DNA of 61,861 nucleotides from an uncultured Erysipelotrichaceae bacterium. Lineage in GTDB: Bacteria; Bacillota_I; Bacilli_A; Erysipelotrichales; Erysipelotrichaceae. A program made the position numbers and the translations under genes. The DNA lies in assembly GCA_949289855.1 (NCBI GenBank), contig CASEPS010000005.1, positions 353 through 62,213 on the forward strand. The letters run 5' to 3'. Every line of letters starts with the position of its first letter. The first letter of the stretch is position 1. The notes under the pieces are model-generated. The model ran no database searches and was not told the origin of the DNA. It saw only the letters and a program-made list of their open reading frames with translations. This document shows, one piece after another, positions 41,628 to 50,929 of the stretch.

Positions 41628-42541
41628 GTTATATCATCGAAATTACATTGGAACTTGGAGCGATTTACAGCCTTGTGACACTTGGTCTGTTTCTGAGTTT
41701 CAGAATATTGAATATTGCGGATCTTTCCACGGATGGATGCTTTGTCCTCGGGGCTGCGGTATCTGTTTCTTCCTGTGCGGCAGGTCATCCTGTGTGGGGT
41801 TTGCTCATGGGCATGCTTGCTGGTGGGTGTGCAGGCTTTGTGACAGCCTTTCTGCATACCCATATGGGCGTGCCGGACATCCTTGCCGGTATCATAACCA
41901 ACACTGGACTTTATACGGTCAATCTGTTTGCGATGGGGTGGAGTGCCAACATTTCTTTATTGAAAAATGAAACAATTTATTCCTTGTTCCGCGGTACGGG
42001 CATACCATACAGCGATATCATCCTTTCCCTGTTTGTGGCAGTGCTGATGATGATCCTTGTCTTTCTGTTTCTGAAAACAAGGATTGGTCTTTCTGTACGG
42101 GCGACAGGTGATAACCGGGCAATGGTGTCAGCTTCTTCCATTTCTTCTTCTTTGACAATTACGATCGGACTTGTGTTTGCCAACATGATGACGGGACTTT
42201 CTGGTGCACTAGCTGGCCAGTACCAGAAGACAGCGGATATTAATTCCGGTACGGGAATTGTGGTTGTCGGACTTGCCTGTCTGATTATTGGTGAAACCAT
42301 TCTCAGAGGCAGAAAGTCAATTGCCCGCAATATTATTGGCGTTCTTGCTGGCAATCTTGTCTACCGCCTCATCTATGCCCTGATTCTTGCCTCAGGTGTC
42401 ATTCCGGTCGAGTGTCTGAAACTCTTTACGGCAATTGTTGTTGCCATAGCGATCAGCGGTCCGCATATCAGGAAAAAGATGAAAGAAAAACAGATCATGA
42501 GAAATGAGGTGAAACGCTATGCTCAGCGTCAGAAATCTTGA
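41624..42541 (+). CDS. trpY: Tryptophan ABC transporter permease (TrpY type)
   Basis: A 305-residue permease of the branched-chain-amino-acid/ribose type (BPD_transp_2) with about eight helices. GAIYSLVTLGLFLSFRILNIADLSTDGCF and SVRATGDNRAMVSASSIS are typical of the group that works with ABC_sub_bind proteins. It overlaps trpX by 4 nt and trpZ by 23 nt, so translation is coupled. The basic cytoplasmic C-terminus is encoded in the overlap with trpZ. Confidence 0.9.
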   Translation: MSYIIEITLELGAIYSLVTLGLFLSFRILNIADLSTDGCFVLGAAVSVSSCAAGHPVWGLLMGMLAGGCAGFVTAFLHTHMGVPDILAGIITNTGLYTVNLFAMGWSANISLLKNETIYSLFRGTGIPYSDIILSLFVAVLMMILVFLFLKTRIGLSVRATGDNRAMVSASSISSSLTITIGLVFANMMTGLSGALAGQYQKTADINSGTGIVVVGLACLIIGETILRGRKSIARNIIGVLAGNLVYRLIYALILASGVIPVECLKLFTAIVVAIAISGPHIRKKMKEKQIMRNEVKRYAQRQKS

Positions 42542-43316
42542 AAAGGTATTTGGTGAAGGTACACCAGATGAACATAAGGTGCTGCGGGGTGTGGACCTTG
42601 TGGTCAATGATGGTGAGTTTGTGGCAATTCTTGGCAATAACGGGGCAGGGAAGTCAACGTTGCTGAATTGTATCAGCGGTACATATTTTGTGGATGAAGG
42701 ACAGATTCTGCTCGATGACAAAGATGTGACGTATCTGCCTGAACATAAGCGTGCACGCTATATCGGCAGGCTCTTTCAGGATCCTTTGTCTGGTACTGCG
42801 CCACATATGACCATTGAAGAAAATCTTTCTTTGTCTTATCTTCGTGCAAAAGAACATAAACGGGCATTGTCCTTTGTATCTAAGAAGGAAAGGCAGCTGT
42901 TTTATGAAAAGCTCAAAGCCATGGATATGGGGCTTGAAGAAAGGATGAAGACACCGGTCGGTCTTTTGTCAGGCGGACAGCGGCAGGCATTAACACTTCT
43001 GATGGCAACCATTGTAACACCGCGGTTATTGCTGCTGGATGAACATACAGCAGCCCTTGATCCCCGTGCTGCGGAAAGGATGATGGAACTGACAGTGGAT
43101 GTGATACGGCGAAACAATATTGCCTGTCTGATGGTAACCCACAATATGCGCACAGCCTTATCGGTGGCAGACCGCATTATCATGATGCAGGATGGCAGAA
43201 TTGTCAGCGATATCAAAAACACGCACGGTCTTACGGAAGAAGATCTGTTGAAGCAGTTTGAAGAAGGTTCGGGAAAAACCATTGTGGATGATCGCATCTT
43301 GCTGCAGAATGCATAA
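42519..43316 (+). CDS. trpZ: Tryptophan ABC transporter ATPase (TrpZ type)
   Basis: A 265-residue ATPase with Walker A GNNGAGKST, Q-loop LFQDPLSGTAPHMT, signature LLSGGQRQALTLLMAT, Walker B LLLLDEHTAALD and switch MVTHN. The GNNGAGKST form and EHTAALDP are usual for this transporter type. It completes the T-box operon. No clear terminator is seen; the next gene has its own TATAAT and Shine-Dalgarno. Confidence 0.93.
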   Translation: MLSVRNLEKVFGEGTPDEHKVLRGVDLVVNDGEFVAILGNNGAGKSTLLNCISGTYFVDEGQILLDDKDVTYLPEHKRARYIGRLFQDPLSGTAPHMTIEENLSLSYLRAKEHKRALSFVSKKERQLFYEKLKAMDMGLEERMKTPVGLLSGGQRQALTLLMATIVTPRLLLLDEHTAALDPRAAERMMELTVDVIRRNNIACLMVTHNMRTALSVADRIIMMQDGRIVSDIKNTHGLTEEDLLKQFEEGSGKTIVDDRILLQNA

Positions 43317-43345
43317 ACTGTCCTATAATAGCTGGTGGAGGCAGT

Positions 43346-43828
43346 ATGGCAAAAGAAACAAAAACAAATGCGATGCGGATGCTGGACAGTGCCGGTATTT
43401 CCTATACAGTGCATACATATGATGCGGAAGATGGACATATTGATGGCGTGTCAGTTGCCATGAAGTGCAATGAAGACCCCGAACAGGTATTCAAGACACT
43501 TGTGACAAAGGGCAATGACAACAATTTCTATATCTTTGTTATTCCGGTTGGAGAGGAGCTTGATCTCAAAGCATGTGCCAAAGCGGCAGGTGTCAAAAGT
43601 GTGGAGATGATCCATGTCAAAGATCTTCTCAAGACAACCGGTTATATCCGGGGCGGGTGTTCACCAGTTGGCATGAAGAAAAAATACACGACGATCTATG
43701 ATGAGACCATCGTGTTATTCGATACGATTCTTGTGTCTGGTGGAAGGATTGGCATCCAGATTGAAGTGGCACCAGATGACCTGCTTTCTGTAACGGATGG
43801 CAGGGTTGCTTCAATTACCCGCGGATGA
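43346..43828 (+). CDS. ybaK: Cys-tRNA(Pro) deacylase YbaK/EbsC
   Basis: A 160-residue YbaK-type editing enzyme that hydrolyses Cys-tRNA(Pro) made in error by ProRS. It has TNAMRMLDSAGISYTVHTY, the catalytic-lysine block VFKTLVTKG, and GYIRGGCSPVGMKKKYTT, the substrate-loop signature. The length is standard. TATAAT (about 43323-43328) and GGAGG lie just upstream, giving it its own promoter. It overlaps the 3' end of the convergent VanZ-like gene by 14 nt. Confidence 0.93.
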   Translation: MAKETKTNAMRMLDSAGISYTVHTYDAEDGHIDGVSVAMKCNEDPEQVFKTLVTKGNDNNFYIFVIPVGEELDLKACAKAAGVKSVEMIHVKDLLKTTGYIRGGCSPVGMKKKYTTIYDETIVLFDTILVSGGRIGIQIEVAPDDLLSVTDGRVASITRG

Positions 43829-44276
43829 TGGTGCGGATGTCTATATAAATAAGGATGAGGATGTAGAGGCATACCATACCGGTGAAGAAACCGGACATAT
43901 CAATAAGGATATCTGAAAAACAGCCGTAGCGTCCTGGCACAAAGTGCTGGATGCTTTCATCGATGACGGGTACGGCAATAAGAAACGGAAAAGGCTGAAG
44001 CCTTTTTCTTTTGGTGAGGGGAGATACATAAGAGGAAAGGGTAATCCATGAACCGAGGATGAAATATTCCGTGAAGTGGGCAAGCTTGCGGACATAGTGA
44101 TGGAAGGTTTCGAAATCAATGGAAAATCCTGCCTTGTTGACAAACTGCATGAGAAACCTGGTGACGGTTTCACTGAGGGAGCCGGAAGATGTACCGGTTT
44201 GTAAAGAGTTATAAAAGATGAAGAGGATCATGGCAAAGGCGATGACCCATAAGAAGATATGTCTTTGTTTACGCAT
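43815..44276 (-). CDS. VanZ-family membrane protein
   Basis: A 153-residue VanZ-like protein (PF04892) with about four helices: FAMILFIFYNSLQTG, VRKLAHFTEYFILGSWITL and VIDESIQHFVPGRYGCFSDILIDMSG are the family signatures (K-x-x-H-F-x-E, D-E-x-x-Q, R-x-x-x-x-D). The function of most members is unknown; VanZ gives low teicoplanin resistance. ATG 44276 has no Shine-Dalgarno. An extended -10 (TGTTATGAT, minus strand) ends 6 nt before it, so the mRNA is probably leaderless. Confidence 0.88.
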   Translation of the reverse strand: MRKQRHIFLWVIAFAMILFIFYNSLQTGTSSGSLSETVTRFLMQFVNKAGFSIDFETFHHYVRKLAHFTEYFILGSWITLSSYVSPLTKRKRLQPFPFLIAVPVIDESIQHFVPGRYGCFSDILIDMSGFFTGMVCLYILILIYIDIRTIIRG

Positions 44277-44321
44277 GACAGTATCATAACAAAGACTTGC
44301 CACGCATGGTATAATAAACGC
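44277..44321. promoter_or_regulatory. 45-bp divergent promoter region giving two leaderless mRNAs
   Basis: Plus strand: TAACAA (44287-44292), 17 bp, TGGTATAAT with the -10 at 44310-44315, then 6 nt to ATG 44322. Minus strand: TGTTATGAT then ACTGTC and ATG 44276. Neither gene has a ribosome-binding site, and transcription starting 6-7 nt after each -10 box would begin at the start codon itself. Confidence 0.65.
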
Positions 44322-45173
44322 ATGTCAAATCGCATTTTAAGAATCTTTAAAATATTGTTCGGAACGTTTCTATTGGCACTTTCAGTAGAAATGTTCATTA
44401 TTCCTTATAACATTCTTTCGGGTGGTGTTGCCGGTATTGCCGTTGCACTGGAACCTTTTTTCCATTATGATGAGACCCTGTTTGCCAATATCCTGACCGT
44501 AGGGTTCATGTTGATGGGATGGCTGGTGCTTGGAAAACAGTTTGTGATGGATTCGGTGCTTGCTTCGCTTGCCTATCCGGTATTTACAACATTGTGCAGC
44601 GGATTGATGTATGTGACAGATGTGCCGCTGGAGGTAGCTTCCATCTATGCCGGCTTGCTTGGTGGAGCGGGTATTGGTATTGTCATGAGCACTGGTGCTT
44701 CTACAGGTGGGGTGGACATTCCGACGATGATCCTTTCCCGGTTATTCCATATAAAGCTATCGACAATGGTATTGATCGTGGATGGCTTTACGGTATTGCT
44801 CGGTGTGATTGCCTATGATATCTCTGCTGCGCTGATTGGTCTTCTTTCTGTCTTTGTGTCTTCCTTTGCGGTTGGCAAGGTACTTTCCATCGGGCAGGGA
44901 GAAGCAAAGCGGGTGGAAATCATTTCTGCTTCATGGCAGAAGATCAATGTCCGCATCCAGGATGAACTTGGCCGTGGAGTAACACTGATCAATGCAGAGG
45001 GTGGTTATAAGCAGGATGAAAAGAAGATGATTCTTGCGGTTGTGACAAACAGGCAATATCCCCATCTTCTGGATATTATCCATGAAGAGGATTCCAATGC
45101 TTTCGTCATCACGACAGATGCCAGCGATATGCGGGGAGAAGGATTTGCGGACCTTGGGTCATCACGAATGTGA
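44322..45173 (+). CDS. YitT-family membrane protein (DUF161 + DUF2179)
   Basis: A 283-residue protein with five to six membrane helices (SVEMFIIPYNILSGGVAGIA, STGASTGGVDI) and a C-terminal cytoplasmic DUF2179 domain (RVEIISASWQKINVRIQDELGRGVT). Members are widespread in Bacillota and their transport or binding function is unsettled. There is no Shine-Dalgarno; an extended -10 6 nt upstream points to a leaderless transcript. Divergent from the VanZ-like gene. Confidence 0.9.
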   Translation: MSNRILRIFKILFGTFLLALSVEMFIIPYNILSGGVAGIAVALEPFFHYDETLFANILTVGFMLMGWLVLGKQFVMDSVLASLAYPVFTTLCSGLMYVTDVPLEVASIYAGLLGGAGIGIVMSTGASTGGVDIPTMILSRLFHIKLSTMVLIVDGFTVLLGVIAYDISAALIGLLSVFVSSFAVGKVLSIGQGEAKRVEIISASWQKINVRIQDELGRGVTLINAEGGYKQDEKKMILAVVTNRQYPHLLDIIHEEDSNAFVITTDASDMRGEGFADLGSSRM

Positions 45174-45230
45174 TACGCTCATGGCAAGTCTATGATAGAA
45201 TACATGCGTTAATATATACGGAGGTACGCC

Positions 45231-45923
45231 ATGATTGAATGCGCACATGTGTATAAACGGTATAAAACCGGAACAAATGCTCTTTATGACATCAACCTGA
45301 AAGTGGATCAGGGTGAATTCATTTATATTATCGGTCCGACAGGTTCTGGTAAGTCTACCCTCATCAAACTGCTGGATGGTGAAATTGCCCCGACAAAGGG
45401 AATTGTCAAGGTGGTAGGTATTGATGTTGGTTCTTTGAAGAACAAGCAGGTACCGATTTATCGCCGTAACATCGGTGTTGTTTTCCAGGATTACAAACTT
45501 CTGCCACAAAAGACAGTTGCTGAAAATGTTGCCTATGCCCTGGAAGTCATCAATGTGAAGAAAAAGATGATCAGAAAGAGGGTTGAGGAAATCCTCGATG
45601 TCGTTGGTCTGAAGGATAAGGCAGATTCTTTCCCGCGTGAGCTTTCTGGTGGTCAGCAGCAACGTGTGGCGATTGCCCGTGCAATTGCCAACCGTCCAAA
45701 GGTTCTTATTGCGGATGAACCTACTGGTAACCTTGACCCTGCCAAGAGTGCAGAAATTATGGAGTTGCTGGAAAAGATTCATAGTGATTACAATACAACG
45801 ATTGTCATGGTCACCCATGATCTGACGATCGTCAACCGCTATCGCCGCAGAACGGTTGTGCTTGAACATGGCCATATTGTGGCAGATCTTGCGGAAGGAG
45901 GATATGTACAGCATGATCAGTAG
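45231..45923 (+). CDS. ftsE: Cell-division ATPase FtsE
   Basis: A 230-residue ATPase with Walker A GPTGSGKST, Q-loop VFQDYKLLPQKT, signature [19 protein letters not shown] and Walker B VLIADEPTGNLDP. KRYKTGTNALYDINLKVDQGEF is the FtsE-type opening. With FtsX it transmits cytoplasmic signals to a cell-wall hydrolase at the septum or side wall. ACGGAGGT precedes ATG 45231. It overlaps ftsX by 11 nt. Confidence 0.95.
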   Translation: MIECAHVYKRYKTGTNALYDINLKVDQGEFIYIIGPTGSGKSTLIKLLDGEIAPTKGIVKVVGIDVGSLKNKQVPIYRRNIGVVFQDYKLLPQKTVAENVAYALEVINVKKKMIRKRVEEILDVVGLKDKADSFPRELSGGQQQRVAIARAIANRPKVLIADEPTGNLDPAKSAEIMELLEKIHSDYNTTIVMVTHDLTIVNRYRRRTVVLEHGHIVADLAEGGYVQHDQ

Positions 45924-46809
45924 ACCGATTAAAGAAGGATTCCGCGGTGTTGGCAGACACTGGGCAATGGCGATTTCTTCTGCTATTGCGGTAATGATTA
46001 CCCTTCTGATTATTTCCCTGTTCATGATTTTCATGATCAATGTCCGCCAGTTTACGACAAATGTGGAACAGGGCATGGAAATTTCTGTCATGATTGACTG
46101 GAACTATGAAGCAGAGGAAGAGCAGAACCGCATCAGAGATGAAATAGAAGCAATCGATGGTGTCAGTAATGTCACCTATCGTACAAAGGATGAAGAATTG
46201 CAATATTATATTGAACAGTTCGATGATGATGAAACACGTGAAGCTGTAGAGTCACTTGTCGAGGAAAATCCGATGCATAATGCCTATTATGTAGAGGTGG
46301 CAGATGGTAATATGCTTTCTTCCATTGCGGATGAGATAGGTACCATAGAAGGTGTGGATTCCGTCAACTATGGCGGTTCTTCAACCGTGGGCATGGTCAA
46401 TGCCATGAATGCGGTGAGAACGGGTGGTACGATACTTGTTATTGCATTGACCGTACTTGCGATCTTCCTGATCCAGAATACGATCAAGCTGACAATCTAT
46501 GCCCGTCAGGATGAAATATCCATCGAACAGAGTGTTGGTGCGACAAATGGCTTCATCCGTGCACCATTTGTTGTGGAAGGCATGGTCATCGGTGTGATGG
46601 GTGCCCTCATTCCGATTGCTCTGACGGTGTATGGTTACTACTATGCGTACCAGTTTACGGGTGGCTATCTGATTTCTTCGATGTTCCGTCTTGTGGAACC
46701 GATGCCATTTGTACTGTATCTGTCTGCTGGTCTGCTGGCTGCAGGTGTGCTTGTTGGTCTTGTCGGTTCTTACTTCTCGGTTTCCCGCTATCTCAAAGTC
46801 AAACGATAA
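45913..46809 (+). CDS. ftsX: Cell-division membrane protein FtsX
   Basis: A 298-residue FtsX with four helices (about 22-45, 165-190, 215-240, 260-285) and the large extracellular loop between the first two that contacts hydrolase activators. GVGRHWAMAISSAIAVMITLL and TIKLTIYARQDEISIEQSVGATNGFIRAPFVVEG are standard. ATG 45913 fits the AGGAGG at 45897-45902 better than ATG 45904. The usual partner in Gram-positives, a PcsB/CwlO-type coiled-coil hydrolase, is not adjacent. Confidence 0.93.
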   Translation: MISRPIKEGFRGVGRHWAMAISSAIAVMITLLIISLFMIFMINVRQFTTNVEQGMEISVMIDWNYEAEEEQNRIRDEIEAIDGVSNVTYRTKDEELQYYIEQFDDDETREAVESLVEENPMHNAYYVEVADGNMLSSIADEIGTIEGVDSVNYGGSSTVGMVNAMNAVRTGGTILVIALTVLAIFLIQNTIKLTIYARQDEISIEQSVGATNGFIRAPFVVEGMVIGVMGALIPIALTVYGYYYAYQFTGGYLISSMFRLVEPMPFVLYLSAGLLAAGVLVGLVGSYFSVSRYLKVKR

Positions 46810-46818
46810 AACATGTAT

Positions 46819-46838
46819 CCCGGAGAAATCCGGGTTTT
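46819..46838 (+). terminator. Short hairpin between ftsX and the S41 protease gene
   Basis: CCCGG-AGAAAT-CCGGG then TTTTTC, 10 nt after the ftsX stop. It probably lowers read-through rather than separating the units fully, since no promoter is seen after it. Confidence 0.7.
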
Positions 46839-46854
46839 TCAAAAGAGGAACAGA

Positions 46855-48390
46855 ATGGATAACAAAACAAAAGAAAATGAAAAAGATCCGATTCATCGCA
46901 TAAAGCTGAAGCGGCATTTATGGCCAGATGAAGTTGAGTTGCGCAACACAAAGCGCAATGTCGTCTTCTGGAAAAGAATTGCGGTTGTTACACTTGTGGC
47001 AGGACTTGGCATAGGATGGCTGTCCGGCAGTTTTGTGCCACTTCCTTTTACCGGTTCATTGCGTACGGCATTACGTGGTGTTTTTGGCCTGCATGGTGAC
47101 AAGGTATCTGCGGTAAAAGACATCATGGAAAATGACTGGTTCTTTGGAAAGGATATTGAGAATATCGATGAACGCATGACGGACCAGGCCATAGCCGGTA
47201 TGACAACCAATGCGGAAGACCCCCATACGGAATATATGTCCAAAGAGGAAAATGAAGCATTTGTGCAATCGATCAACCGTGACTATGTTGGCATTGGTGC
47301 AGAGTTTATCATGCACGATGGCTATCCGGTTGTGACCAGGGTCTTTGTCGACTCGCCGGCAGAAAAGGCAGGTCTTCAGGCTGGTGACATATTGAAGGCA
47401 GTGGATGGTGAGGATCTTGCCGGTATGGCGAATGATGAAGTTGTTGGAAAGATTGGTGGAGATGAGGGAACAGATGTCACGTTGACTGTTGAAAGAAAGA
47501 TGGAAACGATGGACATTGTTGTGACCCGTGGACAGCTGGAGAGTACATGTTTTGCAAAGATGCTCGATGAGGATCTCATGTATATGCGCCTTTATCAGTT
47601 TGGGGCTGGCACCCATGACAAGATGCTTGCCTATTTTGATGAAATGGTTGCGGAAAATGGCAATGTGAAGCTGATTCTCGATCTGCGTGGCAATGGTGGC
47701 GGCTATCTTGATTCTGTGCAGGAATGTGCTTCCTTTTTCCTGGATGAAGGTGACACTGTCATCATTCAGGAATTTACGGATGGAAGCCGCAATGAAATCA
47801 AGGCACTTGATGATAAGATGGATGCCATTCATGATATTGTCATTCTGACAGACAGTTCTACCGCAAGTGCAGCTGAAGTGATGACGCTTGCCCTGAAGGA
47901 AAACCGCGATGATGTGACAATCTGTGGTACTACAACTTATGGCAAGGGTACTGCCCAGGTCAGTGCTTCCTTCTCTGATGGTTCAACATTGAAATATACT
48001 GCTTCCCGCTGGCTTTCTCCAAATGAGGAATGGATTAATGGGACGGGTATTACCCCGGATGAAGAAGTGCAGCTTCCCATGGCGCTACAGATCAGCTATC
48101 CGGAAATGGAAGAGGAGACACTTGGTTATGATGATGTTTCTGACTGCATAACATCCATGCAATATATCCTGGATTATTTTGACTATGAACCAGATCGCAC
48201 CGATGGCTATTTTTCCAAGGAGACGGAAGAAAAGTGGACGGCTTTTGAAAGCGACCATGATCTGACTGTTGATGGAAAGATGGACAAAGAGGAATATAGT
48301 GCAGCAATTGGCGAAGTTCTTTATGACTATGCCATGAGTGATGCACATGATACGCAGTTAGCTGCAGCAAAGGAGATTCTCCATGGATAA
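46855..48390 (+). CDS. S41 carboxy-terminal processing protease with PDZ and peptidoglycan-binding domains
   Basis: A 511-residue CtpA/CtpB-type protease with one N-terminal membrane helix (about 38-58), a PDZ domain ([40 protein letters not shown], about 145-225), and the S41 core with Ser-Lys dyad S338 (SSTASAAEV) and K364 (TYGKGTAQ). A PG_binding_1-like domain (about 440-500) follows. It would cleave C-terminal tails of exported proteins near the wall. Position after ftsEX fits a role in processing cell-wall hydrolases (inference). AAGAGGAA precedes ATG 46855. It overlaps uvrB by 8 nt. Confidence 0.92.
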   Translation: MDNKTKENEKDPIHRIKLKRHLWPDEVELRNTKRNVVFWKRIAVVTLVAGLGIGWLSGSFVPLPFTGSLRTALRGVFGLHGDKVSAVKDIMENDWFFGKDIENIDERMTDQAIAGMTTNAEDPHTEYMSKEENEAFVQSINRDYVGIGAEFIMHDGYPVVTRVFVDSPAEKAGLQAGDILKAVDGEDLAGMANDEVVGKIGGDEGTDVTLTVERKMETMDIVVTRGQLESTCFAKMLDEDLMYMRLYQFGAGTHDKMLAYFDEMVAENGNVKLILDLRGNGGGYLDSVQECASFFLDEGDTVIIQEFTDGSRNEIKALDDKMDAIHDIVILTDSSTASAAEVMTLALKENRDDVTICGTTTYGKGTAQVSASFSDGSTLKYTASRWLSPNEEWINGTGITPDEEVQLPMALQISYPEMEEETLGYDDVSDCITSMQYILDYFDYEPDRTDGYFSKETEEKWTAFESDHDLTVDGKMDKEEYSAAIGEVLYDYAMSDAHDTQLAAAKEILHG

Positions 48391-50365
48391 TTCACATCCT
48401 TTTGAACTCGTTTCCAGATTCAAGCCGACAGGGGATCAACCGCAGGCAATAGATGCCCTGGTAAAAGGTTTGCAGGAAGGCAAGCGTGAGCAGGTTCTTG
48501 AAGGTGCGACGGGTACTGGTAAAACATTTACGATGGCCAACATCATTGCCAGGGTAAACCGTCCGACATTGATCTTTTCCCATAACAAGACCCTTGCTGG
48601 TCAGTTGTATGGGGAGTTCAAGGAATTGTTTCCACATAACCGGGTAGAGTTCTTTGTTTCAAACTTTGACTACTATCAGCCAGAGGCATATATGCCAAAG
48701 AATGATATGTATATTGAAAAGACAGCAGCCATCAATGAAGAACTCGATATGTTCCGTGAGAGTACGCTCAATTCCCTGATTGAGCGGCATGACACGATTG
48801 TGGTGGCTTCTGTTGCCTGCATTTATGCGGCAAGTGATCCAAAGCAGTATGCGGATATGTTTATGACCATCCGGGTAGGAGAGTGTTATGAACGCAATGC
48901 TCTGTTGCGGAAGTTTATTGAACTGCAATATACGCGCAATGATATGGAACAAAGCCGTGGTACGATCCGGGTCAGGGGAGATGTCATTGATCTTACGCCT
49001 TCCTGGACAGATCAGTTCAATATCCGCATTGAAATGTTCGGTGATGAAATTGAGAGGATTGCGGAAGTTGACCCGCTTACCGGTCATATCATTCAGGCAT
49101 ATGCTTTCTATAACATCTTTCCGGCAAGTGGTTATGCCCGGCAGAAGGACCAGATGCTGAGGGCTTGTGATGATATTGAGGCAGAGCTTGAAGAGAGGCT
49201 GAAGTTCTTTGAAGATGGTGGCAAGTTTCTTGAAAAGGAGAGGCTCGAACAAAGGACGCGGTTTGACCTGGAAGCACTGCGTGAAAATGGATATTGTGCA
49301 GGTATTGAAAACTATTCGATGCACATCGATGGCAGAAAGCCGGGACAAAGACCATGGAACCTGTTTGACTACTTTCCGAAAGATTATCTGATGTTTGTGG
49401 ATGAGTCACATGTATCACTGCCACAGATTCGTGGTATGTACAATGGCGACAGACAGCGTAAGGAGACACTTGTCAATTATGGTTTCCGTCTGCCGAGTGC
49501 GCTGGATAACAGACCGATGCGCTTTGATGAGTTTGAGGAAATCCGTCCCCAGGTCATCTATTGTTCGGCAACACCTGGTGACTATGAGCTTGAAGAAGTG
49601 GATCATCATGTGGTAGAACAGATCATTCGTCCTACCGGTCTCTTGGATCCGCGTATTTCTGTCCGTCCAACCCATGGTCAGATTGATGATATCTGTATGG
49701 AGCTTGATAAGCGCATCAAACGCAATGAAAGAGTGCTGATCACAACACTCACTGTGCGCATGGCAGAGGATCTTACAGAATATCTCAAGGAGCGCAATTA
49801 TAAAGTTGCCTACCTCCACCATGAGACAAAGACCCTGGAAAGAACAGAGACCATCCGTCAGCTTCGTCTTGGCAAGATTGATGTCATTGTTGGTATCAAC
49901 CTTCTTAGAGAAGGTCTTGATATACCAGAAGTTTCACTTGTGTGTATTCTTGATGCGGACAAGGAAGGCTTCCTGCGCGCCAAGCGGTCTCTGGTACAGA
50001 CGATTGGCCGTGCTGCACGAAATGAAAATGGTGAAGTCATCATGTATGCGGATACGATTACCGAGTCCATGCAGAGTGCAATTGATGATACAAATCGCCG
50101 CAGAAGCATTCAGATGGCGTACAATGAAGAACATGGCATTGTGCCCCATACTGTCAAAAAGAGTGTTGCGGATGCGATCCGTGGTGTAGAGACCCAGGAG
50201 ATGGCAGCGAAGTACATGAAGAAACATAACCGCATGGGCAAGAAGGAAAAGGCAAAGATGATTGACAATCTCGAAAAGGAAATGCGGGAAGCCGCAAAGA
50301 GCCTTGACTTTGAAAGGGCTGCAGAACTGAGAGATATTATCTTTGAACTGAAATCAGAAGACTAG
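48383..50365 (+). CDS. uvrB: Excinuclease ABC subunit B (UvrB)
   Basis: A 660-residue UvrB. Walker [11 protein letters not shown]; beta-hairpin region [12 protein letters not shown] that clamps damaged [22 protein letters not shown]; helicase motif VI region [19 protein letters not shown]; and the C-terminal UVR domain ([21 protein letters not shown]) that binds UvrC. Full length. uvrA is not adjacent, unlike in many Bacillota. The start overlaps the S41 protease gene, so they are co-translated. No LexA/DinR box was noticed. Confidence 0.97.
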   Translation: MDNSHPFELVSRFKPTGDQPQAIDALVKGLQEGKREQVLEGATGTGKTFTMANIIARVNRPTLIFSHNKTLAGQLYGEFKELFPHNRVEFFVSNFDYYQPEAYMPKNDMYIEKTAAINEELDMFRESTLNSLIERHDTIVVASVACIYAASDPKQYADMFMTIRVGECYERNALLRKFIELQYTRNDMEQSRGTIRVRGDVIDLTPSWTDQFNIRIEMFGDEIERIAEVDPLTGHIIQAYAFYNIFPASGYARQKDQMLRACDDIEAELEERLKFFEDGGKFLEKERLEQRTRFDLEALRENGYCAGIENYSMHIDGRKPGQRPWNLFDYFPKDYLMFVDESHVSLPQIRGMYNGDRQRKETLVNYGFRLPSALDNRPMRFDEFEEIRPQVIYCSATPGDYELEEVDHHVVEQIIRPTGLLDPRISVRPTHGQIDDICMELDKRIKRNERVLITTLTVRMAEDLTEYLKERNYKVAYLHHETKTLERTETIRQLRLGKIDVIVGINLLREGLDIPEVSLVCILDADKEGFLRAKRSLVQTIGRAARNENGEVIMYADTITESMQSAIDDTNRRRSIQMAYNEEHGIVPHTVKKSVADAIRGVETQEMAAKYMKKHNRMGKKEKAKMIDNLEKEMREAAKSLDFERAAELRDIIFELKSED

Positions 50366-50384
50366 TCAATGGCTGGTCTTTTTT
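50358..50384 (+). terminator. uvrB terminator
   Basis: AAGACTAG-N7-CTGGTCTT with one G-T pair and a T-run; the uvrB stop codon is inside the first arm. Confidence 0.85.
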
Positions 50385-50385
50385 G

Positions 50386-50783
50386 TCAGAAGGGCAGTTC
50401 TTTTATTTCGATTACTTCATCATCTGTATTTTCTGAATTCCTTTTTTCTTCGGCTTCAATCTGTCTCATTTCTTCCCATGTGATGCCATAGGGAAAACCC
50501 CAGCTTGTATAACCGGCAATATAGGCAAATGTTTCATCAGAATCATATAGTGGCTGCTCTTTTGTGCCATGTTTTTTCCCGGCATGCAGAGCGCGCAGCT
50601 GATCGGTTGTGAACCGTATGCCGAAGGTTTGCAGGTCTTTGACGGCAGTGACATTGCTGAGGTGAAATTGCTTGCGGTATCTGCGAACGATTTTCATTGG
50701 ACCATCATTGCATTCTGCCAGCCATGGTTCTGCTTCCTGCAGGCGTTTTTGTGCTTCGTTGCGGTTATATTTTTTCTGCTCAT
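50386..50783 (-). pseudogene. Unknown small protein gene with a frameshift in an A-run next to the start codon
   Basis: I do not recognise this protein. On the minus strand TATAAT, GGAGG and ATG 50783 lie in correct order, but that frame stops after about 29 codons. Adding one A to the run of six (50770-50775) gives MSRKKYNRNEAQKRLQEAEP and reads through to the long downstream frame ending at 50386, about 131 residues in all. The body has FGIRFTTDQLRALHAG and SWGFPYGITWEEMRQIEAEE. Either the gene is broken, RNA polymerase slippage restores it, the base is miscalled, or translation starts at ATG 50697 (103 residues), which has no ribosome site. Confidence 0.65.
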
Positions 50784-50917
50784 AGGTGAATCCTCCATGT
50801 GTGCAGTCTGATTATACACAATCTGGTGTCATGAAAATAATGTATATTTTTTCATGAAAGTGAAGAAGACTTTACATAGTTGTGAAAGAAAGTGGAAATG
50901 ATTGAGAGTGTCAGGGG

Positions 50918-50929
50918 TATAATGTGACT
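50918..50929 (+). promoter_or_regulatory. -10 box 6 nt from the aminotransferase start codon
   Basis: TATAAT (50918-50923) is followed by GTGACT and ATG 50930. No Shine-Dalgarno is present, so the transcript is probably leaderless. The -35 region is weak. Confidence 0.5.

Noticed and set aside
43815-44303. GTG 44303 as the start of the VanZ-like gene
   Set aside because: It would place the start upstream of the best extended -10 box and has no ribosome site; ATG 44276 fits the promoter.
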